From contig NZ_JANLNV010000001.1 of the NCBI RefSeq assembly GCF_025465935.1, positions 1 through 53,143 of the forward strand: a DNA stretch of 53,143 nt, written 5' to 3'. The number at the start of each line of letters is the position of its first letter. Position 1 is the first letter of the stretch. The translations under genes were made by a program, and so were the position numbers. This document shows positions 18,335 to 27,580 of this stretch, one piece after another. Below the pieces are notes generated by a model. The model saw only the letters and a program-made list of their open reading frames with translations. It was not told the origin of the DNA and ran no database searches. The stretch is from Pseudomonas sp. 7P_10.2_Bac1 (GTDB lineage: Bacteria > Pseudomonadota > Gammaproteobacteria > Pseudomonadales > Pseudomonadaceae).

Positions 18335-19600
18335 ATGAAAAGCGCCTCTCCAGCCCGTGCCTGCGGCATCGACTTCGGCACCTCCAACTCCACCGTCGGC
18401 TGGTTGCGCCCCGGCGTGGAAACCCTCATTGCGCTGGAGGACGACAAGATCACCCTGCCTTCGGTGGTGTTCTTCAATATGGAAGAACGCCGCCCGGTGT
18501 ATGGCCGTCTGGCGCTGCACGAGTACCTGGAAGGCTACGAAGGCCGCCTGATGCGCTCGCTCAAGAGCCTGCTGGGTTCCAAGCTGATCAAGCACGACAC
18601 CAGCGTGTTGGGCACGGCCATGCCGTTCAAGGACTTGCTGGGGCTGTTTATCGGCCAGCTTAAAAAGCGCGCCGAGGCAACCGCCGGTCGTGAATTCGAA
18701 GAAGTGGTGCTGGGCCGCCCAGTGTACTTCGTCGACGAAGACCCGCTGGCCGACCAGGACGCCGAAAACACCCTGGCCGAAGTGGCCCGCGCTGTGGGCT
18801 TCAAGGAAGTCTCGTTCCAGTACGAGCCGATCGCTGCCGCTTTCGACTACGAGTCGACCATCGAGCGCGAAGAGCTGGTACTGATTGTCGACATCGGCGG
18901 CGGTACGTCCGACTTCTCGCTGGTGCGTCTGTCACCTGAGCGTCGTGGCCTGGACAACCGCCAGGACGACATCCTGGCCACCGGCGGTGTGCACGTGGGC
19001 GGGACTGACTTCGACAAACAACTGAGCCTGCAAGGCGTGATGCCGCTGTTCGGCTACGGCAGCCGCATGAAAAGCGGCGCATACATGCCCACCAGCCACC
19101 ACATGAACCTGGCGACCTGGCACACCATCAACTCGGTGTACTCGCAAAAATCCCAGTTGGCGCTGGGCAGCATGCGCTACGACATCGAAGACACCGGCGG
19201 CATCGACCGCCTGTTCAAGTTGATCGAACAGCGTGCCGGTCACTGGTTGGCGATGGAAATCGAAGAAACCAAAATCGAACTGACCCACAGCGACAGCCGC
19301 CATGTGCCGCTGGACCGCATCGAAGCAGGCCTGAACGTCGACCTGAGCCGCGCCCTGTTCGAGGCCGCCATCGACGGCCAGTTAGAGCGTATCCGCAACA
19401 GCGTGACGCAATTGCTGGCCAATGCCGGGGTCGGCGTTGAACAGGTCAACACCGTGTTCTTCACCGGGGGTTCGAGCGGCATTCCAGCCTTGCGCCAGAG
19501 CGTCTCGGCCATGTTGCCCAATGCACGCCATGTTGAAGGCAACATCTTCGGCAGCATCGGCAGTGGTTTGGCGATTGAAGCTAAAAAGCGGTATGGGTGA
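18335..19600 (+). CDS. Short Hsp70-family protein, YegD type
   Basis: A 421-residue Hsp70-like ATPase. The actin-type ATP site is intact: GIDFGTSNSTVGW (phosphate 1), VDIGGGTSDFSLV (phosphate 2) and FFTGGSSGIPALR (adenosine). The chain ends soon after, so it lacks the substrate-binding domain of DnaK and is unlikely to be a full refolding chaperone. YegD-like proteins are of unclear role. It diverges from cbpA, so two chaperone-system genes share one control region; a functional link is inferred. Confidence 0.88.
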   Translation: MKSASPARACGIDFGTSNSTVGWLRPGVETLIALEDDKITLPSVVFFNMEERRPVYGRLALHEYLEGYEGRLMRSLKSLLGSKLIKHDTSVLGTAMPFKDLLGLFIGQLKKRAEATAGREFEEVVLGRPVYFVDEDPLADQDAENTLAEVARAVGFKEVSFQYEPIAAAFDYESTIEREELVLIVDIGGGTSDFSLVRLSPERRGLDNRQDDILATGGVHVGGTDFDKQLSLQGVMPLFGYGSRMKSGAYMPTSHHMNLATWHTINSVYSQKSQLALGSMRYDIEDTGGIDRLFKLIEQRAGHWLAMEIEETKIELTHSDSRHVPLDRIEAGLNVDLSRALFEAAIDGQLERIRNSVTQLLANAGVGVEQVNTVFFTGGSSGIPALRQSVSAMLPNARHVEGNIFGSIGSGLAIEAKKRYG

Positions 19601-19612
19601 CGGGGCCTTCAA

Positions 19613-19679
19613 CCTGTAGGAGCTTGCCTCGCGATCTGTTCAAAGATCAAAAGATCGCGAGACAAGCTCGCTCCTACAG
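19613..19679. repeat. REP-type palindrome, copy 4
   Basis: Inverted repeat between the convergent Hsp70-like and AI-2E transporter genes. The left arm has lost GCGAGC (CCTGTAGGAGCTTGCCTC), while the right arm is complete. It may also limit read-through from both sides. Confidence 0.88.
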
Positions 19680-19683
19680 AGAT

Positions 19684-20694
19684 TCAGACGAGCTCCAGCT
19701 GCTTCAATTCGCTCTTCAGATACGCGTAGTAAATCGGCCCGGCTACCACGCCGGGCAGGCCGAAGGCGGCTTCAAACACCAGCATCGCCAGCAACAATTC
19801 CCACGATTTGGCACTGATCTGCCCGCCCACGATCTTGGCGTTTAAAAAGTATTCCAACTTGTGGATAACGATCAGGTACGCCAACGCGCCCACCGCCACC
19901 CAGATCGACAGCGACAAGCCGACGATGGTGATCAGGGTGTTGGAGATCAGGTTGCCGATCACCGGCAACAAGCCCAGCAAGAAGGTCAACACGATCAGGG
20001 TTTTGGTCAACGGCAGGTGTACGCCCAACATCGGCAAGATCAGCGCCAGAAAGATCCCGGTAAACAGCGTATTGAGCAGGGCGATTTTGATCTGGGCAAA
20101 AACGATGTTGCGAAACGCCTGCACCAGCAGGTGCAAGCGGTCGAACAAGGCCGCCGACAGTGGCTTGCGGCGGCTGACATCAGGGATGCGCTGCAAGGCC
20201 ATGATGGCCCCCAGCACCATGCCGATCAGCAACGTCACGAACATGTGCGCCGCGTCCTTGCCCACCAGTTGCAGTTCGCTCAGGTGTTTGTTCATCCACT
20301 CGCCAATGGCGATGCGAAATTCCGCTGCGCTGGCGGGCAGATAGCCGTCCAGAAACGGCGGCAATTGCCCGCGCGCCCGGTCCACTACCACCATGAACTT
20401 GTTCAGCGAAGCGCCGGGATTTTCGGCTTCATGCAGCAAAAAGCTGATGGCCCCCGCAAAGATCAAGGCCAGGAAACTGACCACCAGCGTGCCCAACAAG
20501 GCCACGGCCAGCCAGCGCGCACGCCGCCCGGCTATCAGCCGTTGCAGTTGCGGGGTCAGCATGTTGACTAGCTCAAAAACCAGTAGGCCCGCCAGCAGGC
20601 TGGGTAACAGGCGCAACGGAAAGACCAGTAACAGACTGCCAGCCATGATGAGGTAGCTGGCGAACAAAATGTGACGCTGGGAAAACGATGGCAT
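19684..20694 (-). CDS. AI-2E family transporter (YdgG/PerM superfamily)
   Basis: Inner-membrane protein of 336 residues with seven or eight hydrophobic segments. The family pattern is present: a first hairpin of helices, a polar periplasmic stretch (about 110-150), and the conserved C-terminal part LPVIGNLISNTLITIVGLS with PIYYAYLKSELK at the end. Members export small molecules or ions, and a few were linked to autoinducer-2. The substrate here is not known. Confidence 0.85.
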   Translation of the reverse strand: MPSFSQRHILFASYLIMAGSLLLVFPLRLLPSLLAGLLVFELVNMLTPQLQRLIAGRRARWLAVALLGTLVVSFLALIFAGAISFLLHEAENPGASLNKFMVVVDRARGQLPPFLDGYLPASAAEFRIAIGEWMNKHLSELQLVGKDAAHMFVTLLIGMVLGAIMALQRIPDVSRRKPLSAALFDRLHLLVQAFRNIVFAQIKIALLNTLFTGIFLALILPMLGVHLPLTKTLIVLTFLLGLLPVIGNLISNTLITIVGLSLSIWVAVGALAYLIVIHKLEYFLNAKIVGGQISAKSWELLLAMLVFEAAFGLPGVVAGPIYYAYLKSELKQLELV

Positions 20695-20776
20695 ACAGCC
20701 TCAAAACTAGCAGCACAAAAGGAAGGGCAGTCTGCCAGCCTTCAGCGGGGATCACTACAAAATGTGACTGACGGAA

Positions 20777-20869
20777 CCCCGTGGAAGCGGCCATGCTCGC
20801 GATACACACCCTGCGTTGCTTCAGTAAAACCGCGTCGCAGCCTTCGCGAACAAGCCCGCTCCCACACGA
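20777..20869. repeat. Degenerate REP-like inverted repeat
   Basis: Two imperfect arms, GTGGAAGCGGCCATGCTCGC and the complement of GCGAACAAGCCCGCTCCCAC, enclose about 40 bp upstream of the AI-2E transporter gene and downstream of psiF. The core differs from the CTGTAGGAGC family but the architecture is the same. Confidence 0.6.
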
Positions 20870-20876
20870 TGAACCA

Positions 20877-21167
20877 TTATTTTTTCTTCAGGCAATCACT
20901 CATAAAGGTTTTGCGCGCATCGCCCTTGAGGGCCTGGGTGGTGGCGGTGGCGTTACAGTTTTTCATGCGCTCTTGCGGGGTCGTGGCCGCTGCCGGTGCC
21001 GCTTTGAGGCAATTGCTCATGAACGCCTTGCGCTCATCGCCCTTAAGAGCTTTGGCGCTGGCGTCAGCGTTGCAGGTGGTCATTTTGTTTTGTTGGGCGG
21101 TGTCGGCAAAACTGTGTGAACACAGCACTAAACCCATCAGCAGCAGAGGGACACGCAGCATTTTCAT
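20877..21167 (-). CDS. PsiF repeat-containing secreted protein
   Basis: A 96-residue periplasmic protein named after the phosphate-starvation-inducible PsiF. It has a signal peptide (MKMLRVPLLLMGLVLCSHSFA) and two PsiF repeats, each with a shared core ALKGD-x-RK-x-FMS-x-CLK; the paired cysteines in each repeat could form disulfides. ATG 21167 has AGGAGA in front. The function of the family is unknown. Confidence 0.9.
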   Translation of the reverse strand: MKMLRVPLLLMGLVLCSHSFADTAQQNKMTTCNADASAKALKGDERKAFMSNCLKAAPAAATTPQERMKNCNATATTQALKGDARKTFMSDCLKKK

Positions 21168-21253
21168 GGAGTTTTCTCCTGGATGGCCGCACCGAGTGGC
21201 AGCGACATGTATTCCAGTGTAGACAAACTCTGTTACAGCTACCGTCCGGGTCG

Positions 21254-22039
21254 TTAATGTGGCCGTAACTGGCGTCGATATTGCTCTGGCGTGCACCCGG
21301 CCTGGCGCTGGAACATGGCGATAAACGCCGACGAGGTGCTGTAACCCAGGTCAAAACCCACATCCTGCACGCTACGGGTAGACTCCAACGCCTCAATCGC
21401 CGCCAGGAAGCGCAAACGCTGGCGCCACTCACCAAAGCTCATGCCCAGTTCACGTACAAACAAGCGCGCCAGGGTGCGTTCACTGACATGCGCCTGCTCT
21501 GCCCACACACCCAGTGGCCGGTTATCGCCGGGCTGAGCCTGCAACTCTTCAAGCACCCGCTGTAACCCCGGATGGCTGGCATACGGCAAATAGCACTGGT
21601 GCACCGCAGCTTGTTGCAGTTGGTCAACCAGCACCTGCGCCAGGCGGATATCCGCTTCGGTCTGCGGGATATGAATGTCCCGGCGGGCAAAGTCGCTGAG
21701 GATGCTTTTGAGAATATCGCTGATGACCAGCGTCACCGGCTCACGGGGCAATTGCTCACACAGCGCGGCATCCAGATACACGGAGCGGTAAACAATCGCA
21801 TGGGAGTTGTAGGAACTGTGCTCAGTATTTGGCGGCACCCACAGTGCGTACTGCGGCGGTGACATAAAGCGCCGCCCACCGACTTCATAGCGTATGACGC
21901 CGTTGGACACATAACTCAACGAGCCCCAACTGTGCAGATGGGAGGGCGAATGGCTGTCGGCATCAAACTCGGCATACCGGAAGTACACCGGCGCGGGTAA
22001 ACGGTCGAACTCGGGTACGCTGATCAGTTTTTTGCGCAT
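21254..22039 (-). CDS. AraC-family transcriptional regulator
   Basis: A 261-residue DNA-binding regulator. The N-terminal cupin-like sensor has HLHSWGSLSYVSNGVIRYEV and WVPPNTEHSSY, and two helix-turn-helix motifs follow in the C-terminal 100 residues (SERTLARLFVRELGMSFGEW, then DVGFDLGYSTSSAFIAMFQR). I chose ATG 22039, which is where the cupin part starts; the longer in-frame reading runs through the shared control region. It diverges from an EamA exporter about 97 bp away, which it probably regulates; many Pseudomonas pairs have this layout. Confidence 0.88.
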   Translation of the reverse strand: MRKKLISVPEFDRLPAPVYFRYAEFDADSHSPSHLHSWGSLSYVSNGVIRYEVGGRRFMSPPQYALWVPPNTEHSSYNSHAIVYRSVYLDAALCEQLPREPVTLVISDILKSILSDFARRDIHIPQTEADIRLAQVLVDQLQQAAVHQCYLPYASHPGLQRVLEELQAQPGDNRPLGVWAEQAHVSERTLARLFVRELGMSFGEWRQRLRFLAAIEALESTRSVQDVGFDLGYSTSSAFIAMFQRQAGCTPEQYRRQLRPH

Positions 22040-22136
22040 GCTGTCTGGATTCAAGTCTAGGTTGTCTGGATCGCAGTATAGGCTTGCAGACAGACAGGAA
22101 GATAATCGCCGCTCATTAACCTTGTGGTCGTTTCTG

Positions 22137-23030
22137 ATGCAATACGCTTTCCCTCTGCTGGCCATTTTTATCTGGGCTGGCAACACCGTCGTCAACAAAC
22201 TGGCCGTTGGTGCGATCTTTCCGGCCGAGATCGGCTTTTACCGCTGGCTGCTGGCCGGCCTGCTGTTTACGCCGTTCCTGCTCAAGCCGGTAATCGCCAA
22301 CTGGTCGGTGATCCGCCCTAATGTGGGCAAAATTTTCATCCTCGGCGTGCTTGGCATGGCGGTGTACCAGAGCCTGGCGTACTTCGCCGCTGCGCTCACC
22401 AGCGCCACCAACATGGGCATCATCTTGTCGTTGATGCCGTTGATGGTGCTGACCATGTCGATCATCAGCCTGGGGCAGCGCCTGACCGCCGGCGCGCTGA
22501 TCGGCGCCGTGCTGTCGTTTATCGGGGTGCTGGTGGTGGTGTCGAGCGGCAGCTTGAGCGTGCTGCTCGCCCACGGCCTGAACCTGGGCGACGCGATGAT
22601 GCTGATCGCTACGCTGGCCTATGCGATCTACAGCACCCTGCTGAAGAAATGGCAGTTGCGCCTGCCGCCGTTGCAGATGCTCTACCTGCAAGTACTGGTG
22701 GCGATTGTGGTGTTGTTCCCGCTGTACTTGCTGTCCCCCAAGGCCGGGCTTGGCGTGCATAACATTGGCCTGGTGCTGTATGCCTGCATCCTCGCGTCGA
22801 TGCTCGCGCCCCTGGCCTGGATGAAAGCCGTAGCGGTGCTGGGGCCGAGCCGCACCACGCTGTTTTTCAACCTGTTGCCGCTGATTACGGCGCTGATTGC
22901 GGCGGTGGTGCTCAAGGAGCAATTGCACCTGTACCACCTGATTGGCGGCGCGCTGACGTTGGGCGGGGTGATTTTGTCCGAGCGCTGGACGACTCCGCTG
23001 GGAAAAGCCAAGCCGGTTGAAATTAGATAA
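22137..23030 (+). CDS. EamA/DMT-family exporter
   Basis: Inner-membrane drug/metabolite-type transporter of 297 residues with about ten hydrophobic helices in two EamA halves. The first half begins FIWAGNTVVNKLAVGAIFP, and the second half ends LKEQLHLYHLIGGALTLGGV, both typical. ATG 22137 fits the family start; earlier in-frame codons overlap the divergent regulator. The substrate is probably an amino acid or small metabolite, but nothing in the sequence fixes it. Confidence 0.9.
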   Translation: MQYAFPLLAIFIWAGNTVVNKLAVGAIFPAEIGFYRWLLAGLLFTPFLLKPVIANWSVIRPNVGKIFILGVLGMAVYQSLAYFAAALTSATNMGIILSLMPLMVLTMSIISLGQRLTAGALIGAVLSFIGVLVVVSSGSLSVLLAHGLNLGDAMMLIATLAYAIYSTLLKKWQLRLPPLQMLYLQVLVAIVVLFPLYLLSPKAGLGVHNIGLVLYACILASMLAPLAWMKAVAVLGPSRTTLFFNLLPLITALIAAVVLKEQLHLYHLIGGALTLGGVILSERWTTPLGKAKPVEIR

Positions 23031-23116
23031 AACTTTCTCGGCGCGCTGAACTCACAACTAACGAACCGACCCCGCCAAGAGAGCGGAGCGGCCACCGGAT
23101 TAGTGAGGAGAAAGAC

Positions 23117-23647
23117 ATGACCGAGATCCATCTGACCGATAAAAACACCCTGCGTGACCGCGCTCGCAAGAATGTCGAAGACGGTGCCGTCACCGAGGGC
23201 TATCACGCCAACCGCGAAGAAATCCTGCGGCTGCTCAACGAATCCCTGGCCACTGAACTGGTGTGCGTGCTGCGTTACAAGCGCCACTACTTCATGGCCA
23301 ACGGGCTCAAGGCCAGCGTGGCTGCCGACGAGTTCCTGGAGCACGCCAACCAGGAAATGGAACACGCCGACAAGCTCGCAGAGCGCATTGTGCAGTTGGG
23401 TGGCGAGCCGGAGTTCAACCCCGATCACCTGTCCAAAAACGCCCATGCACAATACGTGGCGGGCAAGACCCTGAAAGAAATGGTCTACGAGGACTTGGTG
23501 GCGGAACGGATTGCAGTCGACAGCTACCGCGAAATCATCCAGTACATCGGCGACAAAGACCCGACCACACGCCGGATCTTTGAAGACATCCTGGCGCAAG
23601 AGGAAGAACACGCCGACGACATGGCGGATATTCTGCAAGACCTGTAA
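23117..23647 (+). CDS. Ferritin-like / bacterioferritin-type protein
   Basis: A 176-residue four-helix protein. Carboxylate-bridged di-iron motifs are visible: E in LATELVCVLRYKRHYF, EHANQEMEHADKLAERI (E-x-x-H type) and EEEHADDMADIL near the end, with a middle YEDLVAERIAVDSYREII helix. Such proteins oxidise and store iron or protect DNA under stress. GTGAGGAG lies at a good distance before ATG 23117. It is monocistronic, followed by a large repeat array. Confidence 0.88.
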   Translation: MTEIHLTDKNTLRDRARKNVEDGAVTEGYHANREEILRLLNESLATELVCVLRYKRHYFMANGLKASVAADEFLEHANQEMEHADKLAERIVQLGGEPEFNPDHLSKNAHAQYVAGKTLKEMVYEDLVAERIAVDSYREIIQYIGDKDPTTRRIFEDILAQEEEHADDMADILQDL

Positions 23648-23666
23648 GGCTGCATACCTCGCAAAA

Positions 23667-24128
23667 AGCCCCTCACCCTAACCCTCTCCCAGAGGGAGAG
23701 GGGACTGATTGGGGGGGGGCTTGATATCTGGGTCCGATCAGCCGACTCCCAGTGACACGGGTTGGGTGATGCTCAATACCTGAAAAACGGCACGTTCAGT
23801 CCCCCCCCCACTCTCTCCTAATAATAAAAGGGACTGATTGGGGGGGGGGGCTTGATATCTGGGTCCGATCAGCCGACTCCCAGTGACACGGGTTGGGTGA
23901 TGCTCAATACCTGAAAAAACGGCACGTTCAGTACACCCCCCTCACTCTCTCCTAATAAGAAAAGGGACTGATTGGGGGGTGCTTGATATCTGGGTCCGAT
24001 CAGCCGACTCCCAGTGACACAGGTTGGGTGATGCTCAATACCTGAAAAAACGGCACGTTCAGAACGCCGCACTTCTACAGCATCCCCCAATCAGCCCCCT
24101 CTCCCTTCGGGAGAGGGTTGGGGTGAGG
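23667..24128. repeat. Expanded repeat array: three tandem units between inverted ends
   Basis: The ends are CCCCTCACCCTAACCCTCTC on the left and its complement-like GAGAGGGTTGGGGTGAGGG on the right, as at 13103-13220. Between them a unit of about 130 bp, beginning GGGACTGATTGGGGG and including CTTGATATCTGGGTCC and CAATACCTGAAAAACGGCAC, is repeated three times (from about 23701, 23830 and 23964). The G-runs differ between copies (about 9, 11 and 6). This fills the whole ferritin - asmA gap; there is no gene in it. Confidence 0.92.
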
Positions 24129-24134
24129 GCAGCT

Positions 24135-26201
24135 CTATTTCACAGTTTTAGGCACTTTACCCTGCTGCATTTGCTGCAGCAGCGGCGCGCATTGGTTTGG
24201 CACGTCGCCACTTGGGGCAACAAGCGCCAGCAGCCCGGCAGCCGGGCCGGCGATCACGCCGAGTGCGACCATGCCTGCACCACGCAGCAGTAAAGGCACT
24301 GCCTCTACCCCCGCATCGGGGTGGGCAAAGGTGCCACGCACGTACAACGGCGAACGCAGCGAGAACACTCGAAAACCCTTGGACTCAGGGGTGATTTTCA
24401 AGTCAAGGCGCTCAGTGGCGAAGTTGGCAGTGCCGTCGATGTAGATAATTGCGTTCTGGGTATCGAAGACAAACAACCGGGACGTGGCCAAACCATTCTT
24501 GATCCCGAAATCAGCCGCCGCGCAGTTGATCTTCACCTCTTCGTCGCCAAAGATTTTGCCCACGACATAATTGCCGACGTTCAAACCGGCAATTTCCATC
24601 AAGCTGCGGCTGATCGCGCCGTCATTGATGAGCATCTTCAAATTGCCATTCGCCGTGCCCAATAAGCTGGCCACCGAGTTGCCCGTCCCGGAGATCGAGG
24701 CATCGCCATTGAGTTCACCGAAACTGGTTTTCATCGGCTCAAAGGTCGGGAACAGTTGCTTGAGCTTGAAGTTGCGCGCCGTGAGTTTGGCCTGGCCCTG
24801 CAACGGTGTGTTACGGCCATTGAGATTGATTTGCGCGTCCAGCTTGCCCCCGGCGACGCCAAAACGCAGCGGCTCAAGCTTCAGCACGCCGTCGTCGAGC
24901 ACCACATGGGTGTACAGGTCGGTGAACGGCAACTCGGCACTCTGGACGATCCGCTTGCCGGTGAATTCAACATCGGCGTCCATGTCGCGCCAGCGCTCAG
25001 TGCGGAACTCTTCGACCGGCAGCACTTTCTCCGCCGGTTGCTTACTCTCGCCGCCCCGGGCCTTTTGTTTAGCGTTGGAATCCGCACCAATCAGCGGGGC
25101 CAGGTCGACCATCAGCAGTTGGTTGGACACCAGCTTGCCGGACAATTTGGGACGCGGCTTGCTCGCCGCAAAATTCAGGTCGCCGTGAATGTCGCTGCTG
25201 CCAATCTTGCCGTTGAAGCCCTCGTAGGTGAAGGTGGCGCCGCTGGCCTCGCGCAGCTTGGCGGTCAGGTGGCCGTCGGTGGCGTACGCCGGCGAGTCAG
25301 GCAAGGTCACGCCGGTGAGCGGATACAAGTTGCTCAAGCTGCTGCCCGACAGTTTCAGACGCAAGTCCAGCGCACCCAGGTCCAGCGGGTCGGTCAGGGT
25401 ACCGGCCAGTGCAACTTTAGTGTCGGCAATGCTCACTTGGGCTTCCAGCGGGAACGGCTGGTTCGCGTCACGCAACGCCAGCAGGCCGCCAATTTTGCCG
25501 GTGCCGTTGAGTTTCTGGCCGTGATACTCGCCATTCACCTTCAAGGCGAAGGCATAGTCTTGCGGCACAGCGCCCTTTTCCTGGGCCTTTTTCGCTTCTT
25601 TTTCGCCAACGATGTCACTGAACGGGATCGGTTTGCCCAGTGAATCAATCAGCACATCGAGCCGGGTTTTCAGGGGCTGGTCGTTCAACGTCACATGGCC
25701 TTTGTCGAAACCGATGGAGCCGATGTCCACCTTCCAACTGGAAGGCTCCGCGTCCGGATCAGCAGAGTCGAAGGTGAACGTCCAGTTCGCCCGACCATCG
25801 GCCAGGCGCTCGAGGTGGGCTTGCGGCTCGGTCAGGTCGATACGCGGGATGGCCACGGTCTGGCCCAACAGCGCCAACGGTGAAATCCGCAGTTCAACCT
25901 GTTTGAGGCTGGCCATTTCAGGCTTTTTGGACCAATCGGGGTTGCCCAGGGTCAGGTCTTCGGCAATCACGTGCGGCCACGGCACCCACGCACGCCAACC
26001 GCCCTCGCCTTCTTCACGCAGCCAGCGCACGGCCAAATTGCCGTTAATGGCAAACGGGCGATGCAGTGCATCGGAGACTTTGGCGTTGATGGTTGGCTTG
26101 AGGCGGTTCCAGTCGAAGGTAGAAATGATCACCACCAACACGACCACCAGCAGGACAAAGATACCGCCAATCCAGGCAAGGGTTTTACGGGTGCGCGTCA
26201 T
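24135..26201 (-). CDS. AsmA-family protein
   Basis: A 688-residue envelope protein anchored by one N-terminal membrane helix (TLAWIGGIFVLLVVVLVVII), with a long beta-rich periplasmic part. AsmA-family domains are recognisable at the start (FDWNRLKPTINAKVSDALHR, then NGNLAVRW) and towards the end (LNGDASISGTGNSVASLLGT, then GNLKMLINDGAI). AsmA-like proteins form bridges or grooves thought to move phospholipids or influence outer-membrane assembly. GGAG is well placed before ATG 26201. It appears to be transcribed alone. Confidence 0.93.
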   Translation of the reverse strand: MTRTRKTLAWIGGIFVLLVVVLVVIISTFDWNRLKPTINAKVSDALHRPFAINGNLAVRWLREEGEGGWRAWVPWPHVIAEDLTLGNPDWSKKPEMASLKQVELRISPLALLGQTVAIPRIDLTEPQAHLERLADGRANWTFTFDSADPDAEPSSWKVDIGSIGFDKGHVTLNDQPLKTRLDVLIDSLGKPIPFSDIVGEKEAKKAQEKGAVPQDYAFALKVNGEYHGQKLNGTGKIGGLLALRDANQPFPLEAQVSIADTKVALAGTLTDPLDLGALDLRLKLSGSSLSNLYPLTGVTLPDSPAYATDGHLTAKLREASGATFTYEGFNGKIGSSDIHGDLNFAASKPRPKLSGKLVSNQLLMVDLAPLIGADSNAKQKARGGESKQPAEKVLPVEEFRTERWRDMDADVEFTGKRIVQSAELPFTDLYTHVVLDDGVLKLEPLRFGVAGGKLDAQINLNGRNTPLQGQAKLTARNFKLKQLFPTFEPMKTSFGELNGDASISGTGNSVASLLGTANGNLKMLINDGAISRSLMEIAGLNVGNYVVGKIFGDEEVKINCAAADFGIKNGLATSRLFVFDTQNAIIYIDGTANFATERLDLKITPESKGFRVFSLRSPLYVRGTFAHPDAGVEAVPLLLRGAGMVALGVIAGPAAGLLALVAPSGDVPNQCAPLLQQMQQGKVPKTVK

Positions 26202-26485
26202 GGTGCGGCTCCTTTTAAGGCAACTGAACGTCCTGGTGACTATGAAAGTACGACTGATAAAGACGACCCAAGGTTTAATCCGAGGGTGGTTTTCATAAGA
26301 AAAAAGCTACGACCCTCAATGAAACCTCACCCATCAACGGCCTGAGATGCGCAGGCTAGAGCTATTCGTGTCGAAATATCAATTGTGTCGATTATCACCA
26401 TTGGCCGTATGAACTTGGATATCGATATTCCCAGCGTAGCATTGCCGCCATCACTACTGAGTTGCACTGCTACGGAGCACACACC

Positions 26486-26758
26486 ATGAAACGCCCTGTT
26501 TTATTCAGCCTTTCTCTCTCACTGCTGGCGTTCAACGCATTCGCCATGCCCGCAGACGACGAACCAACGCCAATGGCTCAACCGGCGGCAAGCACCTTGA
26601 GCCAGCCCCTGGATTCACTGGCCGAAGACGGCGCACAGCGCACGCTGGATCAACAAAAACGTGTGGCTGAAGACGGCTACGATCGCACCAAGAGCAGCAC
26701 CTTTGTCGCTGAAGGCGGCGCGGATCGCCTGGCCGAGCGCAATCAACGTGCGAGCTGA
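26486..26758 (+). CDS. Small secreted protein with AEDG-type repeats
   Basis: A 90-residue product with a clear signal peptide (MKRPVLFSLSLSLLAFNAFA, cleavage before MPADD). The mature part holds three short repeats: LAEDGAQRTLD, VAEDGYDRTKS and VAEGGADRLAE, each separated by about 13-17 residues. It is polar, probably helical or disordered, and lacks cysteine. ATG 26486 has GGAG upstream. I do not recognise the family; it looks like an abundant periplasmic or secreted small protein of unknown role. Confidence 0.7.
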   Translation: MKRPVLFSLSLSLLAFNAFAMPADDEPTPMAQPAASTLSQPLDSLAEDGAQRTLDQQKRVAEDGYDRTKSSTFVAEGGADRLAERNQRAS

Positions 26759-26768
26759 TTCAGCACGT

Positions 26769-26861
26769 GTAGCCGCTGCCGCCAGGCTGCGTTAAGGGTC
26801 GCAGGACCTTCAAGATCCTGAGGCTGTCACGCACCCCATCGCAGCCTTCGGCAGCGACTAC
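26769..26861. repeat. REP-like inverted repeat, second family
   Basis: Arms GTAGCCGCTGCCGCCAGGCT and the complement of AGCCTTCGGCAGCGACTAC enclose about 45 bp just after the small secreted protein gene. The arm sequence differs from the CTGTAGGAGC family, so at least two REP families are active in this region. Confidence 0.75.
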
Positions 26862-26947
26862 AAGGGGTTGAGATGACACACCGTTCGACGTCATCAAAGC
26901 CGATTTGCTAGAGTGCCCCGCTGTACTTGTCTGGAACACCCGCCCCA

Positions 26948-27580
26948 ATGCTGCCTCGCGCCGAACAGAAGCAACAAACCCGCCTAGCGCTGATGGATGC
27001 TGCCCGCACCTTGATGGAATCGGGTCGCGGCTTTGGCAGCTTGAGCCTGCGAGAAGTCGCTAAAACCGCGGGTATCGTGCCGACCGGCTTTTATCGCCAC
27101 TTCAGCGACATGGACCAACTGGGCCTGGCGCTGGTCAGTGAAGTGGGCCAGACCTTTCGCGAAACCATTCGCCTGGTGCGGCATAACGAGCTGTTTATGG
27201 GCGGCGTGATCAACGCCTCGGTGCGCATCTTCCTGGATGTCGTCGAAGCCAATCGCTCTCAGTTTTTGTTTCTGGCCCGCGAGCAGTACGGCGGCTCCCA
27301 GCCGGTTCGCCAGGCCATTGCAGCACTGCGAGAAGACATCACGTCGGACCTGGCGACCGACCTCGGTTCCAAACCCAAGCTGCAGCATTTGAACCCGGCG
27401 GCGCTGACGGTCATTGCCGATCTGGTGGTGAAAAGCGTATTCGCCGCCCTGCCTGACATCATCGACCCGCCCGCCGAGGGGCTGCCTGAGTACTTGCAAC
27501 CACAAGCGAAGATCAGCCAGCAGTTGCGCTTTATCTTCATCGGGCTCAAGCACTGGCAAGGGCTGGGCAGCACGGAATAA
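26948..27580 (+). CDS. desT: TetR-family regulator, DesT/FabR type
   Basis: A 210-residue regulator that, in DesT and FabR, senses acyl-CoA or acyl-ACP pools and controls unsaturated fatty acid synthesis. The N-terminal helix-turn-helix reads GSLSLREVAKTAGIVPTGFY and is followed by RHFSDMDQLGLALVSEVG, closely resembling these proteins. ATG 26948 is chosen over an upstream TTG. In P. aeruginosa desT sits beside its targets desC-desB and next to ureEFG; here it is next to ureE but no desaturase gene is nearby, so its targets must lie elsewhere. Confidence 0.85.
   Translation: MLPRAEQKQQTRLALMDAARTLMESGRGFGSLSLREVAKTAGIVPTGFYRHFSDMDQLGLALVSEVGQTFRETIRLVRHNELFMGGVINASVRIFLDVVEANRSQFLFLAREQYGGSQPVRQAIAALREDITSDLATDLGSKPKLQHLNPAALTVIADLVVKSVFAALPDIIDPPAEGLPEYLQPQAKISQQLRFIFIGLKHWQGLGSTE

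Noticed and set aside
23667..24128. Protein-coding frames within the array
   Set aside because: Frames repeat with the DNA unit, contain G-run translations and lack ribosome-binding sites; this is repeat DNA.
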